The notes: generated from the letters alone by a model not told the origin. A DNA stretch of 64,000 nucleotides from Roseburia_C sp051879315 (GCA_051879315.1 JBJELW010000090.1:61582-125581); one strand, 5' to 3'. Shown: positions 1 through 8,028, counted from the first letter of the stretch. Translations and numbers: made by a program.

Positions 1-11
1 TTGCAGGGGAT

Positions 12-2387
12 GTGAAAGAGTCTGCGGTGAATTCGGAGGATGCCGTGGTTCAGGGAACGATTGGCGTAAGGGAACCTGCAGAACCCGGAAAAACTGACGA
101 AAAAGATAAGAGTCGCACATCCAAAGTGCTAGGCACCAAGAAGGAGAAACAGAAGAAGGCTGCGAAGGAGAAAAAGCCGAAGCCGGAAAAGCCGGCGAAG
201 GAGAAAAAGCCGAAGCCGGAAAAGCCGGCGAAGGAGAAAAAGCCGAAGCCGGAAAAGCCGGTAAAGGAGAAAAAGCCCAAGCCGGAGAAAACGAAAAAGC
301 AGGGAAATCCAGCAGGGAAAGGAAAGACTAAGGATCGCGGTCTGGTGGTACATAAGAAGGACGGCTCTCTCGGGCTGAATGGAATCCAGACAAAACTGGT
401 TGGTGCGTTCATGATACCGGTCGTATTGTTTGTTGTGGTAGGTCTTATGATTTATTCCAAGTCCAGCAGGACCTTGGAATCCACCTATACCGATGCGGCT
501 AATACCAGTGTGGGTACGCTGGCAGAGTATCTGGATCTGGGATTTGAGAATATCAAGCTCATTGCCACCCGGCTTTCTGTGAATCAGACCGTGATAGATT
601 ATTACACCGGCACGGATAAGAAACCGGAATCCCAGCTGATGAGCGTAAAACTGGCCATCAGCAATGAGGCTACGGCAGACACTTATGTGGACCACATCAG
701 TATAATTGCAAAGACTGGGGACTCCTGCAGTGATATGGGTGTGTTGAAGGGAGATTATTATAATACTTTTATCGCTTCTGATGAGGGAAAGTATGTAGAA
801 GAGAATATGGTCACCGAAAATATGTGGATCAGTTCCCATCCTTCCATCGATGAGCTCAGTGGTTTTGACAGCAATGAGTATGCCATGACGCTGGTGACAG
901 TGCTCCGAAATAACAGCAATAAGGCAGTGGGTTATATACTGATTGATGTAAAGCGCAGTTTTATTCAGGATATTTTAGATAATGCCAACATCAGTGATAA
1001 TTGTATCAAGGCCTTTGTACTGGAGGATGGTACTCAGGTGCTCAGCGGAGATTCTGATATTGTGTTTGCAGATACCGAATTTTATCAGAATGCCATCAAT
1101 GCAGAAAGCGAAAGCGGGTACTATGATGTGAAATACGATGGACAGAAGTATTTGTTCTCCTACAGCAAGGTGGCAGGCACCGATATGATGGTGTGTGCGC
1201 TGGTTCCAAACAGCGAGATTATGTCCGGAGCCAGATCGGTCCTTTTCTATACTCTGGTGGCGGTGGCTTTTTGTGCAGTGATTGCAATCTGCGTGGGATC
1301 TGTACTGGCCAGCGGTATTTCCAAGGCAATTCGCAAGGTGAACCGTGTGCTGAAACAGACCTCGGACGGAGATCTTACCGGTCAGATCAGTATGAACCGT
1401 AAGGACGAATTCCGGATTTTGTCTTCCAGCATTACGAATATGATTGGAAGTATGAAACAGTTGATTCTGAAGATGACCAATGTCAGTGACCATGTATCGG
1501 ATTCTGCGGTTCAGGTAAATTCCAACTCAGAACTGTTACTGGAGGTTACCAAAAATATTACCGATGCGGTAGACTATATTAATCAGGGTATTACGCAGCA
1601 GGCAAAAGATACAGAGGCATGTCTGGAACAGATGAATGAACTGGCGGACAAGATTTCCGAGGTACATAGAAATACCGACGAGATTAATTCCCTCACCATA
1701 GCCACAGAGGGTGCAGTGGATGATGGTATGATCATCGTTGCGAATCTTTCGGAGAAGGTGCAGGATACAACGGATGTGACCCGTGAGGTGATTCGGGAGA
1801 TTGATGCGCTGAGTAAGGATGCCTATGTCATCAATGGTATTATCAGTACCATTAATGAAATCGCAGAGCAGACAAACCTTCTGTCCCTGAATGCTTCCAT
1901 TGAGGCAGCCCGGGCGGGCGAGGCAGGACGAGGATTTGCAGTGGTATCCGACGAGATCCGGAAGCTGGCAGAGCAGTCCGGAATGGCAGGTCAGCAGATC
2001 AGCCAGATCATTGAGAATATTCAGAATCGTCTGACTGAGACAATCCGCATAGCCGGAATGGCAGACAAGAGCGTGGAATATCAGACCGAGGCCCTGAACA
2101 GCACGGTGGCTATATTTGAAAAAATTAAAACACAGGTTAGCAATCTGACTGTTGATGTGGAGAAGATTATCGAGAGTGTACAGGGTATCGAAGATGCAAA
2201 GAACGATACATTGAGTGCTATTGAGAGTATTTCCGCCACCTCAAACGAGACAGAGGCTGCTTCTTCCGAATTAGGCAGAAGCACCGAGAAACAGCTGTCT
2301 GCCGTGAATGTATTAAATGATGCCGTGAAACAGTTGCAGACGGATGCGGAGGATCTGGATGCATCGGTAAGTATATTCAAGGTGTAA
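12..2387 (+). CDS. Methyl-accepting chemotaxis protein with Lys/Pro-rich repeat tail
   Basis: Transmembrane chemoreceptor that would signal to CheA/CheW. Seen in order: a charged cytoplasmic N-terminus with 11-residue repeats (KEKKPKPEKPA type, about residues 52-95), a first membrane helix near 128-148, an extracellular sensor region near 149-408 (length fits a dCache domain), a second membrane helix near 409-432, a HAMP-like segment, and a long helical signalling domain. The hairpin tip is clearly recognisable near 616-640 (EQTNLLSLNASIEAARAGE). The annotated start is a GTG at base 12, but the frame stays open to the window edge and no well-spaced ribosome site is visible, so the true start may lie upstream. 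The ligand cannot be told. The chemotaxis role is established family knowledge. Confidence 0.93.
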   Translation: MKESAVNSEDAVVQGTIGVREPAEPGKTDEKDKSRTSKVLGTKKEKQKKAAKEKKPKPEKPAKEKKPKPEKPAKEKKPKPEKPVKEKKPKPEKTKKQGNPAGKGKTKDRGLVVHKKDGSLGLNGIQTKLVGAFMIPVVLFVVVGLMIYSKSSRTLESTYTDAANTSVGTLAEYLDLGFENIKLIATRLSVNQTVIDYYTGTDKKPESQLMSVKLAISNEATADTYVDHISIIAKTGDSCSDMGVLKGDYYNTFIASDEGKYVEENMVTENMWISSHPSIDELSGFDSNEYAMTLVTVLRNNSNKAVGYILIDVKRSFIQDILDNANISDNCIKAFVLEDGTQVLSGDSDIVFADTEFYQNAINAESESGYYDVKYDGQKYLFSYSKVAGTDMMVCALVPNSEIMSGARSVLFYTLVAVAFCAVIAICVGSVLASGISKAIRKVNRVLKQTSDGDLTGQISMNRKDEFRILSSSITNMIGSMKQLILKMTNVSDHVSDSAVQVNSNSELLLEVTKNITDAVDYINQGITQQAKDTEACLEQMNELADKISEVHRNTDEINSLTIATEGAVDDGMIIVANLSEKVQDTTDVTREVIREIDALSKDAYVINGIISTINEIAEQTNLLSLNASIEAARAGEAGRGFAVVSDEIRKLAEQSGMAGQQISQIIENIQNRLTETIRIAGMADKSVEYQTEALNSTVAIFEKIKTQVSNLTVDVEKIIESVQGIEDAKNDTLSAIESISATSNETEAASSELGRSTEKQLSAVNVLNDAVKQLQTDAEDLDASVSIFKV
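165..293 (+). repeat. 33-bp tandem repeat coding KEKKPKPEKPA
   Basis: Three full 33-bp units start at 165, 198 and 231, and a fourth, partial and diverged unit starts at 264. They lie in frame in the chemoreceptor, so copy-number change would leave the reading frame intact. The first three units are nearly identical at DNA level. Confidence 0.9.
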
Positions 2388-2456
2388 GTTTTCCGAAGCG
2401 CTAAAATGCTAATAATTGGTTGTTTGATACCATGCTGCTGGTAGAATGTTAAATAA

Positions 2457-2515
2457 ATACGGAGAATTGTAAAAACGACGGTTGTTGTTTGAAACAATTC
2501 TCCGTATATTTTTTG
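2457..2515 (+). terminator. Rho-independent terminator after the chemoreceptor
   Basis: A perfect 14-bp stem (ATACGGAGAATTGT at 2457-2470 with its complement at 2494-2507) is followed by a T-rich run. It lies inside the longest open frame of the next gene, which argues that spoVAC starts further down, at 2590. Confidence 0.85.
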
Positions 2516-2532
2516 GCAGACGGAACATACTG
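2503..2532 (+). promoter_or_regulatory. Candidate sigma-G promoter for spoVAC
   Basis: CGTATA (2503-2508), 17 bases, then CATACTG (2526-2532) resembles the forespore sigma-G consensus (GHATR, 17-18, CATNHTA) with a mismatch in the last -10 base. It overlaps the tail of the preceding terminator. Weaker than the match in front of spoVAD. Confidence 0.4.
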
Positions 2533-2589
2533 ATAGAAATGAAATGTAACAAAGATTATGGAGATTTAGATTGGAGAGGAAGAGCAGAT

Positions 2590-3096
2590 ATGAATCAAAA
2601 TCAAGAAAATCAGGATGGTATGAAGTTGAAGCAGGAACAAAAGCAGGAGCAGCAGGAAGCATATAATGAGTATGTAAAAGAAGTGACACCTACCAAGAAT
2701 CTGTTCCTTCAGATGGCGAAAGCATTTCTTGTGGGCGGTATTATCTGTGTGATTGGCCAGTTTATCTTAAATATATGTAATAATATGGGACTGGACAAGG
2801 ATACTGCGGGAAGCTGGTGTAGTTTGATTCTGGTATTCTTAAGTATCCTGCTTACTGGACTAAACATTTATCCTTCCATAGCGAAGTTTGGTGGTGCCGG
2901 TGCGCTGGTTCCCATTACAGGTTTCGCCAACTCTGTGGCAGCTCCGGCCATTGAGTTCAAAAAGGAAGGACAGGTATTTGGCATCGGATGTAAAATATTT
3001 ACCATTGCCGGGCCGGTGATTTTGTATGGAATATTTACCAGCTGGCTGCTGGGGTTAATCTACTGGGTTCTGACTTGTGTGGGGATTGTAGGATAA
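2590..3096 (+). CDS. spoVAC: Stage V sporulation protein AC
   Basis: Integral membrane subunit of the SpoVA complex that moves Ca-dipicolinic acid across the inner forespore membrane during sporulation and germination. The 168-residue product has a Gln/Glu-rich soluble N-terminus, then hydrophobic segments with the family-typical pattern KFGGAGALVPITGFANSV followed by FKKEGQVFGIG. The start at 2590 is chosen because GGAGAGGAAG lies just upstream; the longer open frame to 2482 runs through the preceding terminator. It is separated from spoVAD by a degV gene, which is not the usual spoVAC-spoVAD-spoVAE arrangement. Confidence 0.92.
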   Translation: MNQNQENQDGMKLKQEQKQEQQEAYNEYVKEVTPTKNLFLQMAKAFLVGGIICVIGQFILNICNNMGLDKDTAGSWCSLILVFLSILLTGLNIYPSIAKFGGAGALVPITGFANSVAAPAIEFKKEGQVFGIGCKIFTIAGPVILYGIFTSWLLGLIYWVLTCVGIVG

Positions 3097-3203
3097 ATTC
3101 CTCCCGGGTTATGCGAACATAGCATAGTGCAATACGCTGCGCACCGTTCGGCAAACATCAAACATCAATTTATGTAATTCTTCTGTACCAGTCCGCTTTT
3201 CTA

Positions 3204-3212
3204 TGGTAAAAT
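3204..3212 (+). promoter_or_regulatory. Possible extended -10 promoter for degV
   Basis: TGG directly before TAAAAT (3207-3212) fits an extended -10 element 31 bases before the degV start. No good -35 box is seen at 16-18 bases. It would give degV a vegetative promoter separate from the spoVA genes. Confidence 0.35.
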
Positions 3213-3243
3213 ATGTCCTAAGGAAATACGAAGGAGGAAAGCT

Positions 3244-4125
3244 ATGGCATTTTGCATCATAACGGATTCGGCATCAGATCTGCCCCGCAGTGTTATTAAT
3301 ACCTATAAGGCATACGTGATGCCTACACCGGTGGTCATTGAGGGCAAGGACTATTTTGACGGAGAAACCATTTTTCCGGATGAGTTTTACCGGATTCAGC
3401 AGGCGGGGAAAGATATTAAAACCTATCATATCAGCCAATATATGTTTGAACAGCATTTCCGAAAGTTTGCAGAACGGGGAGATGAAGTGCTCTATATCTG
3501 TTTCTCCACAGGGATTGCCGGGACCTTTCAGGCAGCCAATCTGGCAAAGCAGACGATTCTGGAGGAATATCCGGATTTTGTAATTACCATCATAGATTCC
3601 CACTGTGCATCCATCGGTTATGGTCTGGTGGTGGAGCGTCTGCTTTTGATGCAGAAAAACGGTGCGCCCAAGGAACTGTTAATCGAAGCAGCAAAATTTT
3701 TCTGTGCCCACATGGAACATGTGGTGACCGTGGAACGTTTGGATTTTCTATTTAAAGGCGGACGTCTCAGCAAAACTTCTTTTTTGGCAGGAAGCATGTT
3801 GAATATAAAGCCAATCATTATTGTGGATGAGAACGGATCCTTAAAGGCGGTGGAGAAAGTCCGTGGATGGAAAAAGGCCATGCAGAGATTGGTGGAAATC
3901 TTAGGGGAGAAGGGTGTGGATCTGGAGCATCAGGTTATAGGCGGATGTTATGGAACAGATCAGGATTCCTTTCAATATATGGCAGATTTGGCACGTGAGA
4001 AGTATCATGTAAAAGACATTCTGGTGACGCAGGTGGGCTGTGCCATCGGGGCTCATACTGGTGGCGGAATCGTGGCGTTTGTATTTTTGAATGCCATAAA
4101 TCCGGAGTATGAGAAATATCTTTGA
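3244..4125 (+). CDS. DegV family fatty-acid-binding protein
   Basis: 293 residues, the usual DegV length. The opening ITDSASDLP, the middle CFSTGIAGTFQAA and the later FLFKGGRLSKTS are hallmarks of the family. DegV (FakB-like) proteins bind a fatty acid and, with the kinase FakA, present it for phosphorylation; no FakA partner is in this window, so the exact role is inferred. A strong ribosome site (GAAGGAGGAAA) precedes the ATG. The gene sits between spoVAC and spoVAD, with a sigma-G promoter match in the gap that follows. Confidence 0.9.
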   Translation: MAFCIITDSASDLPRSVINTYKAYVMPTPVVIEGKDYFDGETIFPDEFYRIQQAGKDIKTYHISQYMFEQHFRKFAERGDEVLYICFSTGIAGTFQAANLAKQTILEEYPDFVITIIDSHCASIGYGLVVERLLLMQKNGAPKELLIEAAKFFCAHMEHVVTVERLDFLFKGGRLSKTSFLAGSMLNIKPIIIVDENGSLKAVEKVRGWKKAMQRLVEILGEKGVDLEHQVIGGCYGTDQDSFQYMADLAREKYHVKDILVTQVGCAIGAHTGGGIVAFVFLNAINPEYEKYL

Positions 4126-4132
4126 TTTGAAT

Positions 4133-4163
4133 TGAATAGTTACGGACATAACAGGACATACTA
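4133..4163 (+). promoter_or_regulatory. Sigma-G promoter for spoVAD-spoVAE
   Basis: TGAATA (4133-4138), exactly 18 bases, CATACTA (4157-4163): a full match to the forespore sigma-G consensus, ending 22 bases before the spoVAD ATG. It gives spoVAD and spoVAE their own forespore promoter despite the inserted degV gene. Confidence 0.75.
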
Positions 4164-4185
4164 CTGATAAAAAAGGAGAGTAGAT

Positions 4186-5205
4186 ATGTCTGAAATTGTA
4201 GGAACACAGAGCCTCCGATTTTCGGAGGCTCCTTTTATTTTAAGCTCCGCCTCTGTGGTGGGGAAAAAAGAAGGAGAGGGTCCCTTGGGGGAACTCTTTG
4301 ATATGGTGGGAGAGGATGACAAATTTGGCTGTGAGTCCTGGGAACAGGCGGAAAGTACTCTGCAGAAAGAGGCGGTGGCGCTGGCACTGGGAAAAGCCCA
4401 TTTAAAGCCGGAGGATATGCGTTACATTTTTGCCGGTGATCTGCTGGGACAGACCATTGCCAGTTCCTTTGGACTTTTGGACTATCAGATTCCAATGTTT
4501 GGCGTGTATGGTGCCTGTTCCACAGCTGGGGAAACCATGTCCCTGGGAGCCATGGCTGTGGCAGCGGGATATGCCAATCAGGTGGTGACAGTCACCTCCA
4601 GTCACTTTGCCAGTGCGGAGAAGCAGTTCCGTTTCCCGTTGGAATATGGCAATCAGAGACCCATGTCGGCAACCTGGACCGTCACCGGAAGTGGCGCCTA
4701 TGTCATATCCAAACAGAAAAGTCCCGTAATGATATCCGGTATCACCACCGGAAGAATCGTGGATTATGGAATCCGGGATTCCATGAATATGGGAGCGGCC
4801 ATGGCACCTGCAGCCTGTGACACTATAGCGGCGCATTTTAGGGATTTTGGCAGTAAACCGGAGGATTATGACCAGATCATTACCGGGGATCTGGGATATA
4901 TCGGTCAGAGGATTCTGTTTGATTTGTTAAAAGAAAAGGGATACGACATCAGTAACAATCATTCGGATTGTGGCATTGAAATTTTTGACCGGGATGAGCA
5001 GGACACAGATTCCGGTGGATCCGGCTGTGGCTGCAGCGCGGTTACACTGTCTTCCTATTTTCTGCCGAAACTGATATCCGGAGAATGGAAGAAAATCTTA
5101 TTTGTACCCACAGGAGCCCTGCTTTCCACAGTCAGCTTCAATGAGGGCATGAATGTGCCGGGAATCGCTCACGGAGTCGTGATTGAACACGCTCCGGGAA
5201 TGTAA
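4186..5205 (+). CDS. spoVAD: Stage V sporulation protein AD
   Basis: Thiolase-fold SpoVA subunit that binds dipicolinic acid at the forespore membrane. The 339-residue product has the family landmarks: GTQSLRF near the start, VVGKKEGEGPLGE, a YGACSTAGE segment around the thiolase-like cysteine, and SGGSGCGCSAV near the end. A ribosome site (AAAGGAGAG) precedes the ATG. The start of the coding region forms a strong terminator-like hairpin. spoVAE follows after 34 bases, so the two are probably co-transcribed. Confidence 0.96.
   Translation: MSEIVGTQSLRFSEAPFILSSASVVGKKEGEGPLGELFDMVGEDDKFGCESWEQAESTLQKEAVALALGKAHLKPEDMRYIFAGDLLGQTIASSFGLLDYQIPMFGVYGACSTAGETMSLGAMAVAAGYANQVVTVTSSHFASAEKQFRFPLEYGNQRPMSATWTVTGSGAYVISKQKSPVMISGITTGRIVDYGIRDSMNMGAAMAPAACDTIAAHFRDFGSKPEDYDQIITGDLGYIGQRILFDLLKEKGYDISNNHSDCGIEIFDRDEQDTDSGGSGCGCSAVTLSSYFLPKLISGEWKKILFVPTGALLSTVSFNEGMNVPGIAHGVVIEHAPGM
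4209..4241 (+). other. Terminator-like hairpin inside spoVAD coding sequence
   Basis: GAGCCTCCGA (4209-4218), a TTT loop and the exact complement (4222-4231) are followed by CTTTTATTTT. The 10-bp GC-rich stem plus T-rich tail is what a Rho-independent terminator looks like, yet it lies in codons 8-19 of spoVAD. Confidence 0.7.
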
Positions 5206-5239
5206 GACAAAGGCTTATGGATGAAGAGGAGGAAAAATC

Positions 5240-5596
5240 ATGGATTATATCAATGCATTCTGGGTGGGGGGATTGATCTGTGCGCTGGTGCAGATCCTTA
5301 TGGAAAAGACAAAATTGCAGCCCGGTCGGATCATGGTGCTTTTGGTGTGCACCGGAGCAGTGTTGGGGGCGCTAGGAATCTATCCGCCCTTTGTGGAATT
5401 TGCGGGAGCCGGAGCTTCTGTTCCGTTGCTGGGCTTTGGCAATAATCTGTTCAAAGGTATTAAGGAAGCCATTGAAACAGACGGTTTTATCGGCATCTTT
5501 ATGGGAGGTTTTACATCCTGTGCGGTGGGAATTTCGGCTGCTTTGGTTTTCGGTTATCTGGCATCCCTATGCTTTGAACCGAAAATGCGAAAATAG
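5240..5596 (+). CDS. spoVAE: Stage V sporulation protein AE
   Basis: 118-residue hydrophobic protein matching SpoVAE (AEb type) in length and pattern: a first membrane segment, KTKLQPGRIMV, then FVEFAGAGASVPLLGFGN and a C-terminal membrane segment. It is a membrane partner in the dipicolinic acid channel. The ATG follows GAGGAGGAAA. The internal motif resembles the one in SpoVAC, as expected because the two families are related. Confidence 0.93.
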   Translation: MDYINAFWVGGLICALVQILMEKTKLQPGRIMVLLVCTGAVLGALGIYPPFVEFAGAGASVPLLGFGNNLFKGIKEAIETDGFIGIFMGGFTSCAVGISAALVFGYLASLCFEPKMRK

Positions 5597-5708
5597 ATGC
5601 AACATGCATAAAGCATAAAAAAAGGGAAAGACTAGCTATAGAAAACCCGCAACTGTAAAATGTAGCAGACCTGCGGGTAATCAAAAAATTAAAAGGAGAT
5701 ATAAAAAC

Positions 5709-6134
5709 ATGAAAAACCTGAAGAAACTGATGATTACATCAGTGGTGGCGTGTATGCTTGTTGGACTGACTGCCTGCGGAACCAACCGGGGAAATAATAA
5801 CAACAGTGTCACAGAAGGAACCACCACAGAAAACGAAGGCTTAGGAAATGGAAATACCGAAAATAATGCAATTAACAACGAATCCCTGAATAATACCGAA
5901 ACTACCGGTATTAACGGAAATGGAACAGACCAGAATGGAGACGGTGTCATCGATAACGTGACAGATGGCGTGATCAACGGAGCAGAAGATGTGGTAGACG
6001 GTGTTGGAAATGGCATTGAGAATGCTGTGGACGACATGACCGGAAATGGCACCAACGGCACAACCACAGGAACTACAACAAACGGAACCACAACAAACGG
6101 AACTACCACTAACGGAACAACTCTTGCCCGGTAG
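5709..6134 (+). CDS. Asn/Thr/Gly-rich secreted lipoprotein
   Basis: 141 residues. A basic N-terminus, hydrophobic stretch and lipobox LTAC (Cys23) predict export and lipid anchoring. The mature part is low-complexity: rich in Asn, Thr and Gly, with a central segment of repeated DNVTDGVINGAEDVVDG type and a C-terminal run of NGTTT units. The segment resembles the repeats of small sporulation-associated lipoproteins of Firmicutes, but no function can be assigned. It has its own terminator downstream and a ribosome site AAAAGGAGAT. A 7-bp inverted repeat (ACCCGCA...TGCGGGT) lies just upstream at about 5645-5680. Confidence 0.75.
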   Translation: MKNLKKLMITSVVACMLVGLTACGTNRGNNNNSVTEGTTTENEGLGNGNTENNAINNESLNNTETTGINGNGTDQNGDGVIDNVTDGVINGAEDVVDGVGNGIENAVDDMTGNGTNGTTTGTTTNGTTTNGTTTNGTTLAR

Positions 6135-6144
6135 AAGGTCATAG

Positions 6145-6189
6145 AAAAAGGAGCTGACCACGAATCATTCGTGTGTGAGCTCCTTTTTT
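6145..6189 (+). terminator. Rho-independent terminator after the lipoprotein gene
   Basis: AAAAAGGAGCT (6145-6155) pairs with AGCTCCTTTTTT (6178-6189); an inner CACGAAT/ATTCGTG hairpin stacks within it. The T-run is on the plus strand and the outer stem is nearly symmetric, so it may work in both directions. Confidence 0.85.
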
Positions 6190-6214
6190 GCAGGAATCAA
6201 CACCGATTTGTCAG

Positions 6215-6243
6215 TTGAAAAATCAGGGGCTAGGTGGTATACT
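6215..6243 (+). promoter_or_regulatory. Vegetative promoter of pyrE
   Basis: TTGAAA (6215-6220), 17 bases, TATACT (6238-6243), with TGG just before the -10 (extended -10). It ends 43 bases before the pyrE ATG. Confidence 0.75.
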
Positions 6244-6286
6244 CAAAAAGTGTATAAACGGCTTAAAATAAGGAGGATTTAGGATA

Positions 6287-6964
6287 ATGGAACAGTACAA
6301 GCAGGAATTTATCGAGTTCATGGTGTCTTGCCAGGTGTTAAAGTTTGGAGATTTTACTCTGAAAAGCGGTAGAAAATCTCCATTTTTTATGAATGCGGGA
6401 GCCTATGTTACCGGCGCACAGCTGGAGAAATTAGGAGAGTATTACGCCAAGGCCATTCACGATCACTACGGCACAGACTTTGATGTGTTGTTTGGACCGG
6501 CATATAAGGGAATTCCGCTGAGCGTGGCTACCACCATCGCTTTCAGCAAGCTGTACGGAAAGGAAATTCGTTACTGTTCCAACCGAAAAGAAGTGAAGGA
6601 TCACGGGGATACCGGTATTCTGTTGGGCTCCAAGCTGAAAGACGGGGACAAGGTTGTGATCATCGAGGATGTGACCACTTCCGGTAAGTCCATTCAGGAG
6701 ACATTCCCTATCTTAAAAGAGCAGGCAGACGTGGAGATTATCGGACTGATGGTGTCCTTAAATCGTATGGAGCGCGGTTTGGAGACAGAGAAGAGTGCGC
6801 TCTGTGAAATCCAGGAGAAATACGGTTTCCCGGCAAATGCCATTGTCAGTATGGCAGATGTGGTGGAACATCTGTACAATCGTCCCTGCCAGGGAAAAAT
6901 CGTCATCGATGATGCAATGAAAGCTTCTATCGATAAGTATTATGAGCAATATGGGGCAAAATAA
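6287..6964 (+). CDS. pyrE: Orotate phosphoribosyltransferase
   Basis: Converts orotate and PRPP to orotidine 5'-phosphate in pyrimidine synthesis. 225 residues, normal for the family. The PRPP-binding loop is clear: VVIIEDVTTSGKS; FGPAYKGIPL and the RKEVKDHGDTG segment over the flexible loop are also typical. The gene has its own promoter and stands apart from other pyr genes in this window. AAGGAGG lies 11 bases before the ATG. Confidence 0.97.
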   Translation: MEQYKQEFIEFMVSCQVLKFGDFTLKSGRKSPFFMNAGAYVTGAQLEKLGEYYAKAIHDHYGTDFDVLFGPAYKGIPLSVATTIAFSKLYGKEIRYCSNRKEVKDHGDTGILLGSKLKDGDKVVIIEDVTTSGKSIQETFPILKEQADVEIIGLMVSLNRMERGLETEKSALCEIQEKYGFPANAIVSMADVVEHLYNRPCQGKIVIDDAMKASIDKYYEQYGAK

Positions 6965-7009
6965 AAAGTAACTTGATCATGTAACTATTATAGAATCGAG
7001 GATGGAAGG

Positions 7010-7498
7010 TTGAGTCAGAAAACGAGAAAACGATTTCGCATTCTGGCATGGATTGCTTTTTTTGCCTATCTGCTGGGTTTGGCATATTTTTTGTTCTTTG
7101 CGGAAATGCTGGGCAGGGGTGGTATCGGGACAGACTTTGCTGCCAGAACCTACCACTTTAATCCGGTTCCGTTCAGGGAGATACGGCGCTTTTGGACTTA
7201 TCGTCACCTGTTGGGGCAGAAGGCTGTACTTTTGAATTTATTGGGAAACGTGGTAGCTTTTGTGCCCTATGGCCTGCTATTGCCATTGTTGTGGCACAGA
7301 CAGCGGCATTTTTATCGTGTTTTCCTATTGAGCTTTGATTTCAGTTTACTGATCGAGGTGGTTCAGCTGGTTACCAAGGTGGGATGTTTCGATGTGGATG
7401 ATCTGATACTGAATACGCTGGGTGGTGTAATTGGCTATGGATGTTTTAAGATTGTGATGTGCTGGCGGCAGCACCGGAATGCCGCAGAAGAGGCTTAA
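7010..7498 (+). CDS. VanZ-like membrane protein
   Basis: 162 residues with about four hydrophobic segments and the VanZ-family pattern: FNPVPF after the first helix, LLGNVVAFVPYGLLLP in the middle, and EVVQLVTKVGCFDVDDLILNTLGGVIGY at the end (the conserved E, Q and DDxxxNxxG positions are present). The start is a TTG at 7010, preceded by GGAAGG. Most VanZ-family proteins outside glycopeptide-resistance clusters have no proven role; no other van genes are here. Confidence 0.85.
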   Translation: MSQKTRKRFRILAWIAFFAYLLGLAYFLFFAEMLGRGGIGTDFAARTYHFNPVPFREIRRFWTYRHLLGQKAVLLNLLGNVVAFVPYGLLLPLLWHRQRHFYRVFLLSFDFSLLIEVVQLVTKVGCFDVDDLILNTLGGVIGYGCFKIVMCWRQHRNAAEEA

Positions 7499-7547
7499 GG
7501 TAACCAAGCGTCAGGGCTATATTCTAAGGAAGAGAAACAGGACGGAC

Positions 7548-7874
7548 ATGAGAAGAAAAAAGGGATTTCGAAAATACAAGTTTACAGAGAAAACGCTGTC
7601 AAAGCAAGGACTCACTGCCTTTGCACTGGCAGCGCTGTCTATTCTAAGCTGTGTGCTTATGGTGGTGGGGTCCGGCCGCAGTGGTGGAAATCTCGGCGTT
7701 TACATAGCCTGCATAGGAATTTTTGCATGGATGGTGGCGGTGGTGGCGCTGGTTTTGGCCATCCGCAGTCTGAAAGAGGAAAATTCTTTCCACACATTTC
7801 CCTATTTGGGAACAGTTTGCTCTGTGCTGGCTGTACTGATGTGGACGGCAATCTATATTAGAGGATTTCTCTAA
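7548..7874 (+). CDS. Small membrane protein of unknown function
   Basis: 108 residues from the ATG at 7548; the open frame reaches back to 7479 and would overlap the VanZ gene. A strongly basic N-terminus (MRRKKGFRKYKF) is followed by three predicted membrane helices. It resembles the uncharacterised about 100-residue membrane proteins common in Lachnospiraceae, but I cannot name a function. It follows the VanZ-like gene closely and may share its transcript. Confidence 0.65.
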   Translation: MRRKKGFRKYKFTEKTLSKQGLTAFALAALSILSCVLMVVGSGRSGGNLGVYIACIGIFAWMVAVVALVLAIRSLKEENSFHTFPYLGTVCSVLAVLMWTAIYIRGFL

Positions 7875-7929
7875 TTATTTAAAATAGGTCGGAGCGGAAC
7901 CGCGTGGACCGTAAGAATATGATGCAGAT

Positions 7930-8012
7930 ATGCAAAAATCCCATCGTCGAAGACGATTTTCATGGATTTTTGCATCGTAACTGTGAAGGGACTGAACAGT
8001 TACGTTTTTTTT
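7930..8012 (+). repeat. Two-hairpin intergenic element, copy 1
   Basis: Hairpin 1: ATGCAAAAATCC (from 7930) pairs with GGATTTTTGCAT (ending 7975) and encloses ATCGTC-GAA-GACGAT (7943-7957). Hairpin 2: CGTAACTGT (7976-7984) pairs with ACAGTTACG (7996-8004) and runs into eight Ts, so this copy can terminate transcription. A second copy with different but still paired stems is at 63607-63680. Confidence 0.85.
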
Positions 8013-8028
8013 AAAGAGGTAGAAGTTT

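Noticed and set aside
129..839. Long minus-strand frames opposite the chemoreceptor
   Set aside because: They mirror the repetitive, GC-skewed Lys/Pro codons of the real gene and lack ribosome sites and recognisable protein motifs.
2482..2589. N-terminal extension of SpoVAC (start at 2482)
   Set aside because: It runs through the stem and T-run of a clear terminator, and a good ribosome site precedes the ATG at 2590.
5681..6161. Minus-strand frames opposite the lipoprotein, rich in Val/Pro or Cys/Ser
   Set aside because: They are the complement of the Asn/Thr-repeat codons and have low complexity; no start signal.
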